A stretch of 22,987 nucleotides of DNA. Origin: a virus. The translations under genes and the position numbers were made by a program. Within the stretch, counting starts at the first letter, position 1. Every line of letters begins with the position of its first letter. The notes beneath the pieces are model-generated. The model made no database searches. It was not told the origin of the DNA and saw only the letters and a program-made list of their open reading frames with translations. The DNA lies in the IMG/VR virus record IMGVR_UViG_3300025127_000297, positions 1 through 22,987 of that record; one strand, given 5' to 3'. This document shows positions 6,772 to 14,794 of this stretch, in pieces.

Positions 6772-8328
6772 TCACCTGATGTCCAAGTTCTTCAGAAGCG
6801 AGTCCCACGACGTGGTGTGATTGTCTTGGCTGAATTGCACGAGGTCTTCCGCGGAAGTCTCCTCCAAGTTCAAGTCGCTGAAGTCCTCAGCGGCGTTCGG
6901 GTCGTCCTCCATCGCTACCTGAACCATCTCCTGCGCTTCGGGGTTGCCCGAATCAGCCTGCTGCTTCACGTTTTGTGCCTGAGCAGGGGTAAGACCGTAT
7001 TTCTGAGCGAGCGCTTCGACGAGATTCGAGCGTAGACCTCTTTTGCCCATCATTTGGCTCAACCTGTCGTATGTTCGGTCCTTCTCGGGGAGGTTGCGGA
7101 AGTCTCCCTCAAGCCCGCGAGCCTTCTTCCGCGACGTGCCCGGTTGGTAGATGTCGTCCGAAAGGAACGGTTCCTCAGGCTCAGCAGCAATCGGCTGCGG
7201 ACTAACCATCGGTGGCGTCTCAGTTTCAGGCCCGCCCAAATCCAAGTCGCTGAAGTCTTCAAAGTCGTTCGGGCCATCAGGCGCGTCGTCACCCCTCACG
7301 GCCTCCTCGGCTTGTGGGTTTTGGTTCAGATTCTGCTCGACCTCAGCGGTCGTTTCGTCTCCCTCACGGAAAGCGCGCGCTTCTTCTGCAGGGGTGGCTT
7401 TGCGCTTACGACGGTCGTCACCCATGCGACCCATAGTGCTGAAAATATCGCGGACTCCAACCCTGTTCTCCCTGAGTCGGTCGTTGAGGTCAGTCAGTTC
7501 ACCCTGCTGTGCTTCCGCTCGCTGAGCGAGCGGACTTCGGTCGTATGCGTCCATCCGTTGGTCGAAGGCCGCTCCTTTACCCCCCGTTTCTCGGTTGATG
7601 GAGTCAATACTCCGCTTACGCCTCGATTCATCAGCCTCGATTTGGGCACGGCGACCCTCGTCTTCCCTGTTCTGCATCGCTTTTCCACCGACTTCCTTGA
7701 TTGCACCGGGCAACTCGCGGAGGTTCGCCACAGTTCGTCCTGCGCCGCTCATGAAGTTCTTCATGCGCTGTCCTGCACCGGATTGCATCATGCGCTGACC
7801 GGCATTCATGCCCGCCCCCATGAAGCCGCGCGCTTTTTCAGCCGCGCTGCGACCAAACGCGGCCACGTTGCGTCCTGCTGCGCGTCCTGCTGCCCCCGCC
7901 GCTCGTCCGTATAGACCGGCTTGGGCGAGGTCACCGAAGGCGGGTGATTGACCCTCGGCTGCATCGGCATCTCGGACTCGCTGTCCGGCGGCGGCAGCGT
8001 TGAGCGCGCGGTTTGTGCCCCTGACGTCTCCCGCTCTCACAGACTGACCCCTCACCGCAGCGGTGTTCCCAACCGCAACGGCGGGGTTCATATCGGCAGG
8101 CATGACGTTAGGATTGAACGCCGCCTGTTTCCTGATGATGTCGGGGTGCGAGTTCTCGCGCTCAGCCACGGCTTTGATGAGCGGCTCGTAGGAAGAATCG
8201 TTGACGTCGAACATGACGTAATTGACGTCGCCCATGTCGCCACCCTTGGCAAAAATGAACTCCATTGTGCCGAGGTCGGCACCATGCTTCATCATCGACG
8301 TTCCCCATTCAATCTCCCAATTATCCAT
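6772..8328 (-). CDS. Low-complexity protein with repeated EDFSDL acidic motifs, 518 aa, unknown
   Basis: ATG 8328 follows GGAGGTG. A longer frame upstream (37 more codons) overlaps the previous gene and is rejected. The N-terminal 70 residues look folded (MDNWEIEWGTSMM...NYVMFDVNDSSYEPL). From about 135 to 200 there is an Ala/Gly/Arg/Met-rich stretch (GRAAGAAGRAAGRNVAAFG) that could form long amphipathic helices. The C-terminal half is acidic and contains two copies of a short motif, EDFSDLDL near 360 and EDFSDLNL near 482, in linker-like surroundings. The stop overlaps the terminase ribosome site. Not recognised. Adjacent to the terminase, so a capsid-interior, scaffold-like or packaging-associated role is possible but unproven. 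Confidence 0.8.
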   Translation of the reverse strand: MDNWEIEWGTSMMKHGADLGTMEFIFAKGGDMGDVNYVMFDVNDSSYEPLIKAVAERENSHPDIIRKQAAFNPNVMPADMNPAVAVGNTAAVRGQSVRAGDVRGTNRALNAAAAGQRVRDADAAEGQSPAFGDLAQAGLYGRAAGAAGRAAGRNVAAFGRSAAEKARGFMGAGMNAGQRMMQSGAGQRMKNFMSGAGRTVANLRELPGAIKEVGGKAMQNREDEGRRAQIEADESRRKRSIDSINRETGGKGAAFDQRMDAYDRSPLAQRAEAQQGELTDLNDRLRENRVGVRDIFSTMGRMGDDRRKRKATPAEEARAFREGDETTAEVEQNLNQNPQAEEAVRGDDAPDGPNDFEDFSDLDLGGPETETPPMVSPQPIAAEPEEPFLSDDIYQPGTSRKKARGLEGDFRNLPEKDRTYDRLSQMMGKRGLRSNLVEALAQKYGLTPAQAQNVKQQADSGNPEAQEMVQVAMEDDPNAAEDFSDLNLEETSAEDLVQFSQDNHTTSWDSLLKNLDIR

Positions 8329-10129
8329 GTAGAGCACCTCCGCAAGACGTCTTGACGTCTGCGACCACGTCGCGTGTGGTCTTAAATTGCTTGGCGATGA
8401 TTCCCCAATCCCCAAGCGACATCGCAATTGCGCGCACATCTGTGCTCGTTAGTCCAACGCGGTTCCCGAGACGGTGCATATCGTGCGAATCCATCGGGTC
8501 GTATTTGCGAAGAATAGCCCCACCTGCATCGTGCAACTGCACACGCTCCATGATGGTAGCAATAACACCCATCGGGTCGTCGTCAGACAATTGGAAGCGT
8601 GACGGGTCCTGAGGGGGGAGTTGGAACACAGACGGGTCCTGAGGGGGGAGTCCGAAAGGTGAGTCAGGAGGAGGCACAGGCTGTGCAGTTTCCATCGAAA
8701 GTGGAGGTTGAGTTGTGCCTTCGGGAGTGGTGGTGAGAGGCTCTTCGGGTGGGCGCACGGGGTCAACAGGCGCCACTCCCCCTGCGTCACCACCGCTCAG
8801 ATGTGCAGGGAAACTGTCGTAAGCGTGGTCAAGACTTTCGTTGAAACGAGAGCGCATTTGATGTGTCTCGAAGGCGCGTCCCAAAGATTCCATCGTCAAA
8901 GGCTTAGCACCCTGAGCCACGGCATATTGTCGCCACCGTTCCATCATTTGTGGCGAAGCGGATTGACGCTGAGACAGCGTGCGGGGGTCAATGCCCAGTT
9001 CCTCAGCCGTCTTCAGCATCGCAAGCACTTCGACAGCGGCTTTGTTCCGCCCTCGGGTCTTGCCCTCCTGCAGCATTGGTGTTGCCGCTGTGAGGTTTCT
9101 TGTGTAAATGGATTTGATTTCCTCGTCCTCGTCGATGTTGAGTTGTTCGCGCATGTTGCGCATGATTTTTCTCACCGATGTGTCCGCACCGTCTGAGCCA
9201 CGACCGTGAACGAGTTGATTCACAGGCGCGCGCGACATCTGTTCGGCTTGCGCGGCGCTGATGCCCGCCCCCATGAGTTCATTCTCAACGAGTCGCGCTC
9301 GCCGACCACCCTGTGTGCCGGGGACGAAGAAGTCATTTGGCAGAAGGGCGACGAGGTCGAGGCTTCCAATTTCGCCAAAGGTTGCTTGCTCGTTGGCCTT
9401 TTCACGGTAGTGAGAAGGGAAGACGGTGTTCTCCTTGGACGTCGGGTCACGCTCGTTGGAAGAATAGCGACGCGTCACGCCTTCGGTGATTTGCTGAGGT
9501 TCAATGACGTTCTGCTTGGCCCCGATGCTTGTTTCAATCCCGAGGCGTTGTGCTTCGTCCTTGAGTTCGCTCGCGATGTGCAAAGCGTGTGACTCAAGAT
9601 GAATGCCGAGCGTCGGGTGAGCCTTGTTGTTGTGGTGCAAATTGATGAGACGCCCATCCTCCGTGCGCGTCTGACGCTGCGCGGTGGGGACACGGCGGGA
9701 CTGGTGAGCGCCGTAGTGGTTGGCTCGGTATTCACGATGCAGTTGCCCGCTTTCGTCGAACGGCAGAGGGAGTCTGTGAAAATCATCGCCTGATTCGCGC
9801 TTGATTTTGTTAAAGCGCGCCGTTGCGCGGTTCATGATGCTCTTCGCGATGCTCAAAGCGGCATGTTCAGATTGCGGCTTGCGTCTTTGACCACCCTCCG
9901 CCGTGTATCCCTGCTCCATGATTTCGCGCGCCATAATCATCGCTGCCTTTTCCATCGGAAACTGCAACTGATGCGCGCCCAACTCAGGGAAGACTTTGCC
10001 TGTGAGCGAGTTGATGTAGAAATGGGAGATGTCTTCGTGCTCCGAATCTTCAGGTGGGAAGGTCATAGCGTGCATCACGCCATCAGCGTCGCGGTAGTAG
10101 ACACCCTTCCCTTTGAGGATTTGAGTCAT
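8321..10129 (-). CDS. Unknown 602-aa protein with proline-rich repeats and C-terminal HTH-like segment
   Basis: ATG 10129 follows CGGAGGG. An N-terminal part (YYRDADGVMHAMTF...HFYINSLTGKVFPELGAH) looks folded. The middle is helical and His/Arg/Gln-rich (NHYGAHQSRR, LINLHHNNKAHPTLGIHLES). A Pro/Thr linker from about 455 contains a duplicated ten-residue unit, LPPQDPSxFQ (494-513), matching an exact-length 30-bp DNA tandem. The last 45 residues (GLTSTDVRAIAMSLGDWGI, then IAKQFKTTRDVVADVK) look helix-turn-helix-like. No catalytic motif recognised. Its TAA stop is followed within three bases by the next ATG. Likely structural from position; function unknown. Confidence 0.8.
   Translation of the reverse strand: MTQILKGKGVYYRDADGVMHAMTFPPEDSEHEDISHFYINSLTGKVFPELGAHQLQFPMEKAAMIMAREIMEQGYTAEGGQRRKPQSEHAALSIAKSIMNRATARFNKIKRESGDDFHRLPLPFDESGQLHREYRANHYGAHQSRRVPTAQRQTRTEDGRLINLHHNNKAHPTLGIHLESHALHIASELKDEAQRLGIETSIGAKQNVIEPQQITEGVTRRYSSNERDPTSKENTVFPSHYREKANEQATFGEIGSLDLVALLPNDFFVPGTQGGRRARLVENELMGAGISAAQAEQMSRAPVNQLVHGRGSDGADTSVRKIMRNMREQLNIDEDEEIKSIYTRNLTAATPMLQEGKTRGRNKAAVEVLAMLKTAEELGIDPRTLSQRQSASPQMMERWRQYAVAQGAKPLTMESLGRAFETHQMRSRFNESLDHAYDSFPAHLSGGDAGGVAPVDPVRPPEEPLTTTPEGTTQPPLSMETAQPVPPPDSPFGLPPQDPSVFQLPPQDPSRFQLSDDDPMGVIATIMERVQLHDAGGAILRKYDPMDSHDMHRLGNRVGLTSTDVRAIAMSLGDWGIIAKQFKTTRDVVADVKTSCGGALHG
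8591..8650. repeat. Two tandem 30-bp copies within a coding region
   Basis: Units 8591-8620 and 8621-8650 share ttggaa, then differ at the next few bases, then share gacgggtcctgaggggggag. Unit length is a multiple of three, so the repeat encodes a duplicated ten-residue Pro/Gln segment. Slippage or unequal crossing-over in a linker is the simplest origin. Confidence 0.8.
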
Positions 10130-11394
10130 CCAAGCCCTCCGCGTCGAACGATTTCATAGGCGTGTGCGCCCCACAGCGTGGGGTCGTCCTCAGGGTCTGT
10201 TTCGGTAGGTCCGGTCGGGGCCGAAGTTTGTCGAGGGTGACCGCCGGGAGAGTTCTTGGTGGGTGGGTCATCCCTGCTTGAGTCAGCCTTTCGCATCGCG
10301 CGTTGCATGAGGAAGTTGAGTTGCTCGATGAGGCGGCGGTATTCGATTTTGTCGCGCGCGCTCATACCTGTGCCGACCTTGAGGGTGACCTTGGGCATCT
10401 TCGCTTTCGCCAACGCCGCCGCACCTGTCCCTCCCATCGCCATCGCCGAAGCACGACCCGCTCCACCGAGTGCTGTTTCCTCAGTCATTTCGGCACCCAT
10501 CGGAGTTGGCGCGGTGCGTGGTTGACGAAGCGCCTTCTTGTGAGGCTTGGATTTTGAATGCCCTCTCGGTGGTTTGGACAGGCGAGCCTGAGGCGTCACC
10601 GTTGGGGTCGGAGGGGTGAGGTCTTGCGTAGGCTGAAGTTGACGCAGTTCCTGCCGCATCGCTTCCGCTTCACGTTGCCGAGGGTCAGGGTATGCCTGCT
10701 TCGCTCGGGAGCGACCGGTGGACATCGTCACGACGCGCGGGGCTGTGCGCTGCCCGTAGGTGTATCCGGGGGACATGTAGTAGGAAGCGCGAGCGCGGGA
10801 CAGCGCCGTCATCGAACCGGGTTGGCGCACGTTCCCTGCCTTCAGCGGCACACCGCTGCCTTTGCGACGGCGCTTTCGCTTTATCGACTCGGTAGTCACC
10901 GTCTTGGAACGACGCTTCTTCTTTCCACGGCGCGCTCGGTCGCGCGCTCGCACAGTTTCGATGGTTGTCGTTTTCTGAGGCTTCTCGTCGTCAAACTTCG
11001 GCCCATCTTTCTTCTTGCGAATGACTTCGATGACGTCATCGAACTCGTCGTCGGAGAGCATGATGTTGTTTCCAAGCCCACCGCTGCGAGGGTTTGCTCC
11101 GTCGATGGCTTCGCTCTGTCCAACTTGACCGGTCATCTGGGCAAGTTCGGCCTGTTGTTTCTTCTGACTGTCCTCTTCGTCCTCGGGGTTTTTCTGAGGC
11201 ACGCTGACTTTCATGTGCTGCAAGCCCTGCATCATGCGCGCTCGTTTGTCTTGCTTCTCGCGCTTCTTCGCGTCATGGAGCGCTCGCTCCTCGGAATCCT
11301 CACGACCGACGGAGGAGTCGTCCTGCAACTCCTCCGCGCTTTGGCGGGGGTTGAACCGCATACCTGCGGTGCTTCCTTCAGGCCCACCGACCAT
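10126..11394 (-). CDS. Basic, largely disordered protein, 422 aa, unknown
   Basis: ATG 11394 follows GGGAGGCGAG and lies just beyond the preceding gene's stop. The first 14 codons of a longer frame are left out because they lack a ribosome site. The N-terminal third is charged (Glu/Asp/Lys/Gln). A strongly basic patch at about 155-180 contains RARRGKKKRR and KRKRRRKG, suggesting nucleic-acid contact. A Tyr/Arg/Ser stretch (SRARASYYMSPGYTYG) and Pro/Thr-rich linkers follow. A Gly/Ala-rich segment then leads to one likely folded helix pair (IEYRRLIEQLNFLMQRAM). No family recognised. Position among large low-complexity genes ahead of the terminase suggests a virion-internal or DNA-condensing component; that is inference. 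Confidence 0.8.
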   Translation of the reverse strand: MVGGPEGSTAGMRFNPRQSAEELQDDSSVGREDSEERALHDAKKREKQDKRARMMQGLQHMKVSVPQKNPEDEEDSQKKQQAELAQMTGQVGQSEAIDGANPRSGGLGNNIMLSDDEFDDVIEVIRKKKDGPKFDDEKPQKTTTIETVRARDRARRGKKKRRSKTVTTESIKRKRRRKGSGVPLKAGNVRQPGSMTALSRARASYYMSPGYTYGQRTAPRVVTMSTGRSRAKQAYPDPRQREAEAMRQELRQLQPTQDLTPPTPTVTPQARLSKPPRGHSKSKPHKKALRQPRTAPTPMGAEMTEETALGGAGRASAMAMGGTGAAALAKAKMPKVTLKVGTGMSARDKIEYRRLIEQLNFLMQRAMRKADSSRDDPPTKNSPGGHPRQTSAPTGPTETDPEDDPTLWGAHAYEIVRRGGLG

Positions 11395-11396
11395 GC

Positions 11397-12062
11397 TCAC
11401 TCGCCTCCCATCAATTTCGCGCGAAGACGTGTCCACACTTCAGGGCTTTCCTTCGCCAACTCGACCTTCAGGATGTTGATGGTCTGAGCGTTGAGGTTCT
11501 CCGTGACGTTCCCTGCCGCGCGGTCCTGAATGCGCAGCATGTCTTTGACCGTTTCGCGCACTTCTTTGTGCAGCGACACGATGTTGCGAACGTATTGTGG
11601 GTCGTTGCGGTCAGCGTCGTCAAGAAAGTGACCCAACTCACCGTTGAGCCGGGACAGATTGTGCCGCAGCGAGTCCATCTCCTGTCCCGCCTCGACCACG
11701 ATGAGGTCAGCGGCGCCCTTCTGAACGATGGGTTTGAGGTGGTTCTTCAGGTGATGATACACGCTCGTTTCGGGCATACCGAGGTCGAGAGCAATCTCTT
11801 CGGTGCTCATTGAACCGTTGAAGTAGGCCATCTCAAGCCCTTCGCGCTTGACGGAAGTGCAAAGCGCGCATTCGCTATTGCTCCCCATGTGGTAGTCACC
11901 CATGTGGTTGCGGAAGTGTCGGTCAGCGGTGCCTTCTCGCCACCCGAGTTCGCGGTCAAGGTCTTTCGCGGTGACCAATCCGAGCCTCATTTGCTCTTCC
12001 AGACTGTCCCTATCGGGATGTTGGCAGAACTTGCAGGAAGCACGCGTGACGCGGTCCCCCAT
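11397..12062 (-). CDS. Duplicated zinc/HTH protein, 221 aa (candidate small terminase or regulator)
   Basis: Two copies of one module lie 55 residues apart: C10-x2-C13 with H49-x3-H53, and C65-x2-C68 with H104-x3-H108. C13-H49 and C68-H104 are both exactly 36 residues apart. Between the ligands each copy has a helix-turn-helix-like stretch (AKDLDRELGWREGTADRHF; TEEIALDLGMPETSVYHHL). Single copies of this CxxC...HxxxH/HTH unit occur in phage small-terminase-like and DNA-binding proteins. A helical C-terminal half could oligomerise. ATG 12062 gives the module at the N-terminus; a GTG at 12125 would add 21 residues and overlap the divergent gene. It could recognise the packaging site for the terminase at 5367-6767, or regulate the late promoter. 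The choice is not decided by the sequence. Confidence 0.8.
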   Translation of the reverse strand: MGDRVTRASCKFCQHPDRDSLEEQMRLGLVTAKDLDRELGWREGTADRHFRNHMGDYHMGSNSECALCTSVKREGLEMAYFNGSMSTEEIALDLGMPETSVYHHLKNHLKPIVQKGAADLIVVEAGQEMDSLRHNLSRLNGELGHFLDDADRNDPQYVRNIVSLHKEVRETVKDMLRIQDRAAGNVTENLNAQTINILKVELAKESPEVWTRLRAKLMGGE

Positions 12063-12100
12063 AGGAACGTCTATGCGGCCCCCGTTTGAAACTCTTTTCC

Positions 12101-12433
12101 ATGCGGAAACGTCTTGAGCGCGCACCTAAGGTTGCAGGAATCCCTCTCACGAAAGAAACAGCAGAATCCCTAACACGCGCGACTCGGGACTTTCTCGGTA
12201 ACAACCGCGTCGGACTCGGTGAGCGAGAACGCCGCTACGGCATCTGCTTGATTTGCCCCGAAAGGAGAGGCGCGCGTTGCTCAAAATGCGGTTGCTTCGT
12301 CAAGACCAAGACCATCTTCGCCAACAGCGAATGCCCGCTCGGTAAGTGGGACCTACCCTTGAAGCGAAAGACGGCGGTAGACGATGCCGGAAACGCTGAA
12401 AGTGATGAAGAGCGCCCCGATGAGCCACGATAA
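12101..12433 (+). CDS. Small zinc-cluster protein (DUF6171-like), 110 aa; only plus-strand gene
   Basis: ATG 12101 is preferred over a TTG five codons upstream; no good Shine-Dalgarno is visible. The cysteine pattern is C49-x2-C52, C60-x2-C63, C65 and C78, in the context CLICPERR, CSKCGCFVKTKT and ECPLGKW. This matches a small phage-encoded family whose hallmark is CxxC, CxxCGCfl..K and CPlgkW (DUF6171 type, named from memory). A basic N-terminus and an acidic C-terminal tail flank the cluster. Function is unknown; metal or nucleic-acid binding is likely. The gene is inserted against the direction of the operon. Its start is 38 bp from the start of the divergent zinc/HTH gene, and its 3' end overlaps the convergent membrane-protein gene. 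Confidence 0.8.
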   Translation: MRKRLERAPKVAGIPLTKETAESLTRATRDFLGNNRVGLGERERRYGICLICPERRGARCSKCGCFVKTKTIFANSECPLGKWDLPLKRKTAVDDAGNAESDEERPDEPR

Positions 12434-12586
12434 TTCGGTGCTCGACATCTTGGGACCTGAGAAAATCAGGATGAGAAAGCAACCGAGCGAAAGACTCAGC
12501 ACCTGCACCATAATCATGTCCACGACCACCGACTTTCGCAAGTTGGTCATGTCGCTAACCGCTCCGTAAAGTGACGTCATGTCCAT
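12353..12586 (-). CDS. Small two-helix membrane protein, 77 aa
   Basis: ATG 12586 follows AGGGGGT and is separated from the previous stop by one base. Two hydrophobic segments are visible, at about 21-43 (VVDMIMVQVLSLSLGCFLILIF) and 50-70 (SWLIGALFITFSVSGIV), joined by a short polar loop, with a basic C-terminus (YRRLSLQG). This two-helix layout is shared by class II holins, but no lysis enzyme is seen nearby, so a holin call would be a guess. Its last 81 bp run opposite the plus-strand zinc-cluster gene. Confidence 0.75.
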   Translation of the reverse strand: MDMTSLYGAVSDMTNLRKSVVVDMIMVQVLSLSLGCFLILIFSGPKMSSTELSWLIGALFITFSVSGIVYRRLSLQG

Positions 12587-12587
12587 T

Positions 12588-13172
12588 TCAGCGACCCCCT
12601 GTAGCCAAACCGCGCAAGAAGGAACCGCCCGCTTGCCCTGCTACCTGAAGCATGCCGGGGTCGGCCATCGCTGCATCCAACATGCCTTGAATGGCGCCTT
12701 GGTTGGCGATAGCAACCATTTGCTGCACCTGCATCTGTTGCTGCTGAACGGTGTTGCTTGAAGCATTCAAAATCTGTGTTTGTGCCATCGAAACGGTGTC
12801 GGGCGTCGGTAGACCCGCCATAGCGCTGAAATCGAACCGATAGCCGCTATCTGACTCCTTCAAAACCGCTTGAGACAACATTTGGTGCACAGACACCGTC
12901 ACGATGCTGCTGAGCAACGAGATGAGCGTCTGTAGGTTCTCGGGGGCCGAAAGCCACCGCTCAATAGCCGGATTTGTCGAAATAAGGGTCGAAATGATGT
13001 CCATCTCAGTTGGAGGGGGCGGAGGAGCGTAGGGGTTCTGATACCCGCCTCCGTAGGCAGCGGCTGCTCCATACGCGCCCTGCGCGGGCATTTGTTGTTG
13101 TCCATTCGGCATACCGAGCGGCAAAGCGCCCGTATTTTGCTGCGGTTGGCTGTTCTTGTTCCACCACGTCAT
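12588..13172 (-). CDS. Pro/Gln/Tyr-rich N-terminal, helical C-terminal protein, 194 aa
   Basis: ATG 13172 follows GAGGGGAT. Residues 1-55 are low complexity (QPQQN, QQQMPAQ, YGGGYQNPYAPPPPP) and look disordered. The rest is predicted-helix-like, with hydrophobic but not clearly membrane-spanning stretches (LQTLISLLSSIVTVSVHQML) and a Gln cluster (VQQQQMQVQQM). No cysteines or catalytic motif. The stop is one base upstream of the next gene's ATG. The composition resembles virion-associated or scaffold proteins, but no family was recognised. Confidence 0.8.
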   Translation of the reverse strand: MTWWNKNSQPQQNTGALPLGMPNGQQQMPAQGAYGAAAAYGGGYQNPYAPPPPPTEMDIISTLISTNPAIERWLSAPENLQTLISLLSSIVTVSVHQMLSQAVLKESDSGYRFDFSAMAGLPTPDTVSMAQTQILNASSNTVQQQQMQVQQMVAIANQGAIQGMLDAAMADPGMLQVAGQAGGSFLRGLATGGR

Positions 13173-13181
13173 AGTATCCCC

Positions 13182-14066
13182 TCACGCGCTCCCCTGATTT
13201 TGCTCTTGCGGCAGCGGAAGCGGCTGTTGCGCGTTCTGCTGCATTTGGTGCATCGCCAGAGCGTCGAAAAGCAAGCGAGTGTTGTTCCCGGCTTGGAATT
13301 GACGCATATCAAAGACAACCATCACCAAATCGTTCATCCCAGTTGCGCTATTGGTCAGATGCGTCACCGGAATGTTGTCTTGCTTGAGCATTTGGAAGAA
13401 TCCCTCGTAGCGCGCCAATGTAGGAGGCGTGTTGTCCTTCTTCTTGATGGCCGCGACCGGCACGGCGACTGTCGAGACGCCTTTTCGCAACTTTGCCTTC
13501 AGGGTGCCGCTGCTCGCCTCTTGTTCTGCCTCCTCTTCCTTCTCCCACTTGGTCAAGAGGTGATAGAGGTGCAAATGTTCTGGGCAGTATGTGCCGCGCA
13601 TCTTTTTCCCACTCGTCACCTTCTCTCGCGCGATGAAAGCCTCGGTTTCACCCGTCACCGGGTTGAGGAAGTAGAGTTCCCACAGGCTTTTGCCGGTATC
13701 CTCGTCGATGATTTGGTCGTAGACGTTCCCGGCCATCCTGAGGAGGTGCTCGATGTCGGCACCGTCGATAACACACCGCATGGTGTTGGTGTTGTAGCGA
13801 TAACGACCTCCCCACAGCCTTTTCAGCGAGAAAAACGACCTTTTCGTCGGCGTGAGAAGTTTATACGCCTGCCGAATGTCCTGTTTGCGCGCTTTTCTCG
13901 GGTTTGGGTGCTTCGATGGGTAGAAGTTGACCTGCGGAACCTCGATATGGGTGCTCAATTCGCTCATCTTTTCTTGCGCAACAGCCTGCTGTTGCATCTG
14001 TGCAAGGCTCATTTGCGTCTGCGCAGCGAGCCTCAGGAGGTCATTTTGGGGTGTTTTTCCAAGCAT
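13182..14066 (-). CDS. Unknown protein, 294 aa, Gln-rich ends
   Basis: ATG 14066 lies three bases after the GTPase stop and follows a weak GGTGA site. The N-terminus is helical and Gln/Met-rich. A folded-looking middle (about 60-185) carries WGGRYRYN, LWELYFLNPVTGETEAF and a C-x2-H-x-H cluster (YCPEHLHLYHL). A Glu-rich stretch and Lys-rich segments follow, then MNDLVMVVFDMRQF and a Gln/Pro-rich C-terminal tail. No catalytic motif or family recognised. It is the next gene in the operon after the GTPase and could be a partner or a virion component; neither is shown by the sequence. Confidence 0.8.
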   Translation of the reverse strand: MLGKTPQNDLLRLAAQTQMSLAQMQQQAVAQEKMSELSTHIEVPQVNFYPSKHPNPRKARKQDIRQAYKLLTPTKRSFFSLKRLWGGRYRYNTNTMRCVIDGADIEHLLRMAGNVYDQIIDEDTGKSLWELYFLNPVTGETEAFIAREKVTSGKKMRGTYCPEHLHLYHLLTKWEKEEEAEQEASSGTLKAKLRKGVSTVAVPVAAIKKKDNTPPTLARYEGFFQMLKQDNIPVTHLTNSATGMNDLVMVVFDMRQFQAGNNTRLLFDALAMHQMQQNAQQPLPLPQEQNQGSA

Positions 14067-14069
14067 TTT

Positions 14070-14792
14070 TCACCAACTCAGCATGTTTATGAGCGATTTT
14101 TCCACATTCCAGCCGATTTTTGTCGCCATCATGGACGTTCGGCACGGGATTCCGGCTTTTTGGAGCCTTCTCATGGCCGGACGGTGCGAATCGAAGATTT
14201 TGTGCTCCCGTAGGCGGTTGGATTGCCACAAAATGTTCGCATTGTCGTCCCACCACTCGTCTGCTTTGTTCGCAATAAGCCAAATCTGCTTCGGAGCATA
14301 GCGTCGACCGCGCAAACGGGCCAAAGGAGAGCGATATTTCCACCTTTTTTCGATGAGAGCGTCTACGAGGAACTCAAAACCACCAACCGCGTCGATAACC
14401 TCGGCCCCCGTGCCCTTCAGAACACGCGTATCGGTCATGAAGATGACGATTTCGACGCTTCGGTCCACCATATCGGCAATCCACAGGTTCCAAAAGCGCT
14501 GCTGACCGCCAACATCGGCGGAATGGACGACGCGCTTCTCTCCTTGCCAACGAATCCGCTTCCTCGTCGCCTTCGGAAGCACATATCCGCCCCCCATCAG
14601 GCGTTTTGGGTGCATTGTTCGCTCCTCGATGTCGTCCATTTCGCCCGGAGTGCGCATAAACTCGTCCAATGTCGTCTTACCGACGCGCGTAGGGCCATAA
14701 ACTCCGATACGACGGGGCTTGAGGAAGTGGTAGAGTTCGCGCCCGTAGACCACAGCGCCCATGAGCGCGCTTCCTGCAAGCGGTGCGACCAT
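14070..14792 (-). CDS. Arf/Ras-like small GTPase with N-terminal hydrophobic segment, 240 aa
   Basis: All the main GTP-binding motifs are visible: G1 GPTRVGKTT (33-41), G3 DVGGQ (93-97), G4 NKAD (175-178) and a G5-like TSMMATKIGWNVEKS (219-233), which aligns by eye with the TSAKTGENVEE region of Ras-type proteins. DVGGQ is the signature of Arf/Arl and G-alpha proteins rather than Ras/Rab (DTAGQ). Residues 1-25 are hydrophobic and may anchor the protein. ATG 14792 is preferred over a GTG 13 codons upstream because it follows the previous stop by two bases with GGGTGGG ahead. Such GTPases are molecular switches, usually at membranes. The two genes just upstream encode membrane proteins. The role in the virus is unknown; membrane remodelling, assembly or egress is inference. 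Bacterial/archaeal MglA- or Arl-type GTPases are the nearest alternatives. Confidence 0.9.
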   Translation of the reverse strand: MVAPLAGSALMGAVVYGRELYHFLKPRRIGVYGPTRVGKTTLDEFMRTPGEMDDIEERTMHPKRLMGGGYVLPKATRKRIRWQGEKRVVHSADVGGQQRFWNLWIADMVDRSVEIVIFMTDTRVLKGTGAEVIDAVGGFEFLVDALIEKRWKYRSPLARLRGRRYAPKQIWLIANKADEWWDDNANILWQSNRLREHKIFDSHRPAMRRLQKAGIPCRTSMMATKIGWNVEKSLINMLSW

Positions 14793-14794
14793 GT

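Noticed and set aside
7054-7914. Plus-strand frame of 286 codons opposite the 518-aa gene
   Set aside because: Shadow of a low-complexity minus gene, with Arg/Ser/Leu-rich translation typical of antisense frames.
12353-12586. Holin call for the 77-aa membrane protein
   Set aside because: Two hydrophobic segments alone do not identify a holin, and no lysin gene is adjacent.
13092-14213. Long open frame on the plus strand (373 codons)
   Set aside because: It is antisense to the 294-aa and GTPase genes, which have motifs, ribosome sites and coupled junctions. GC-rich coding DNA often leaves the opposite strand open.
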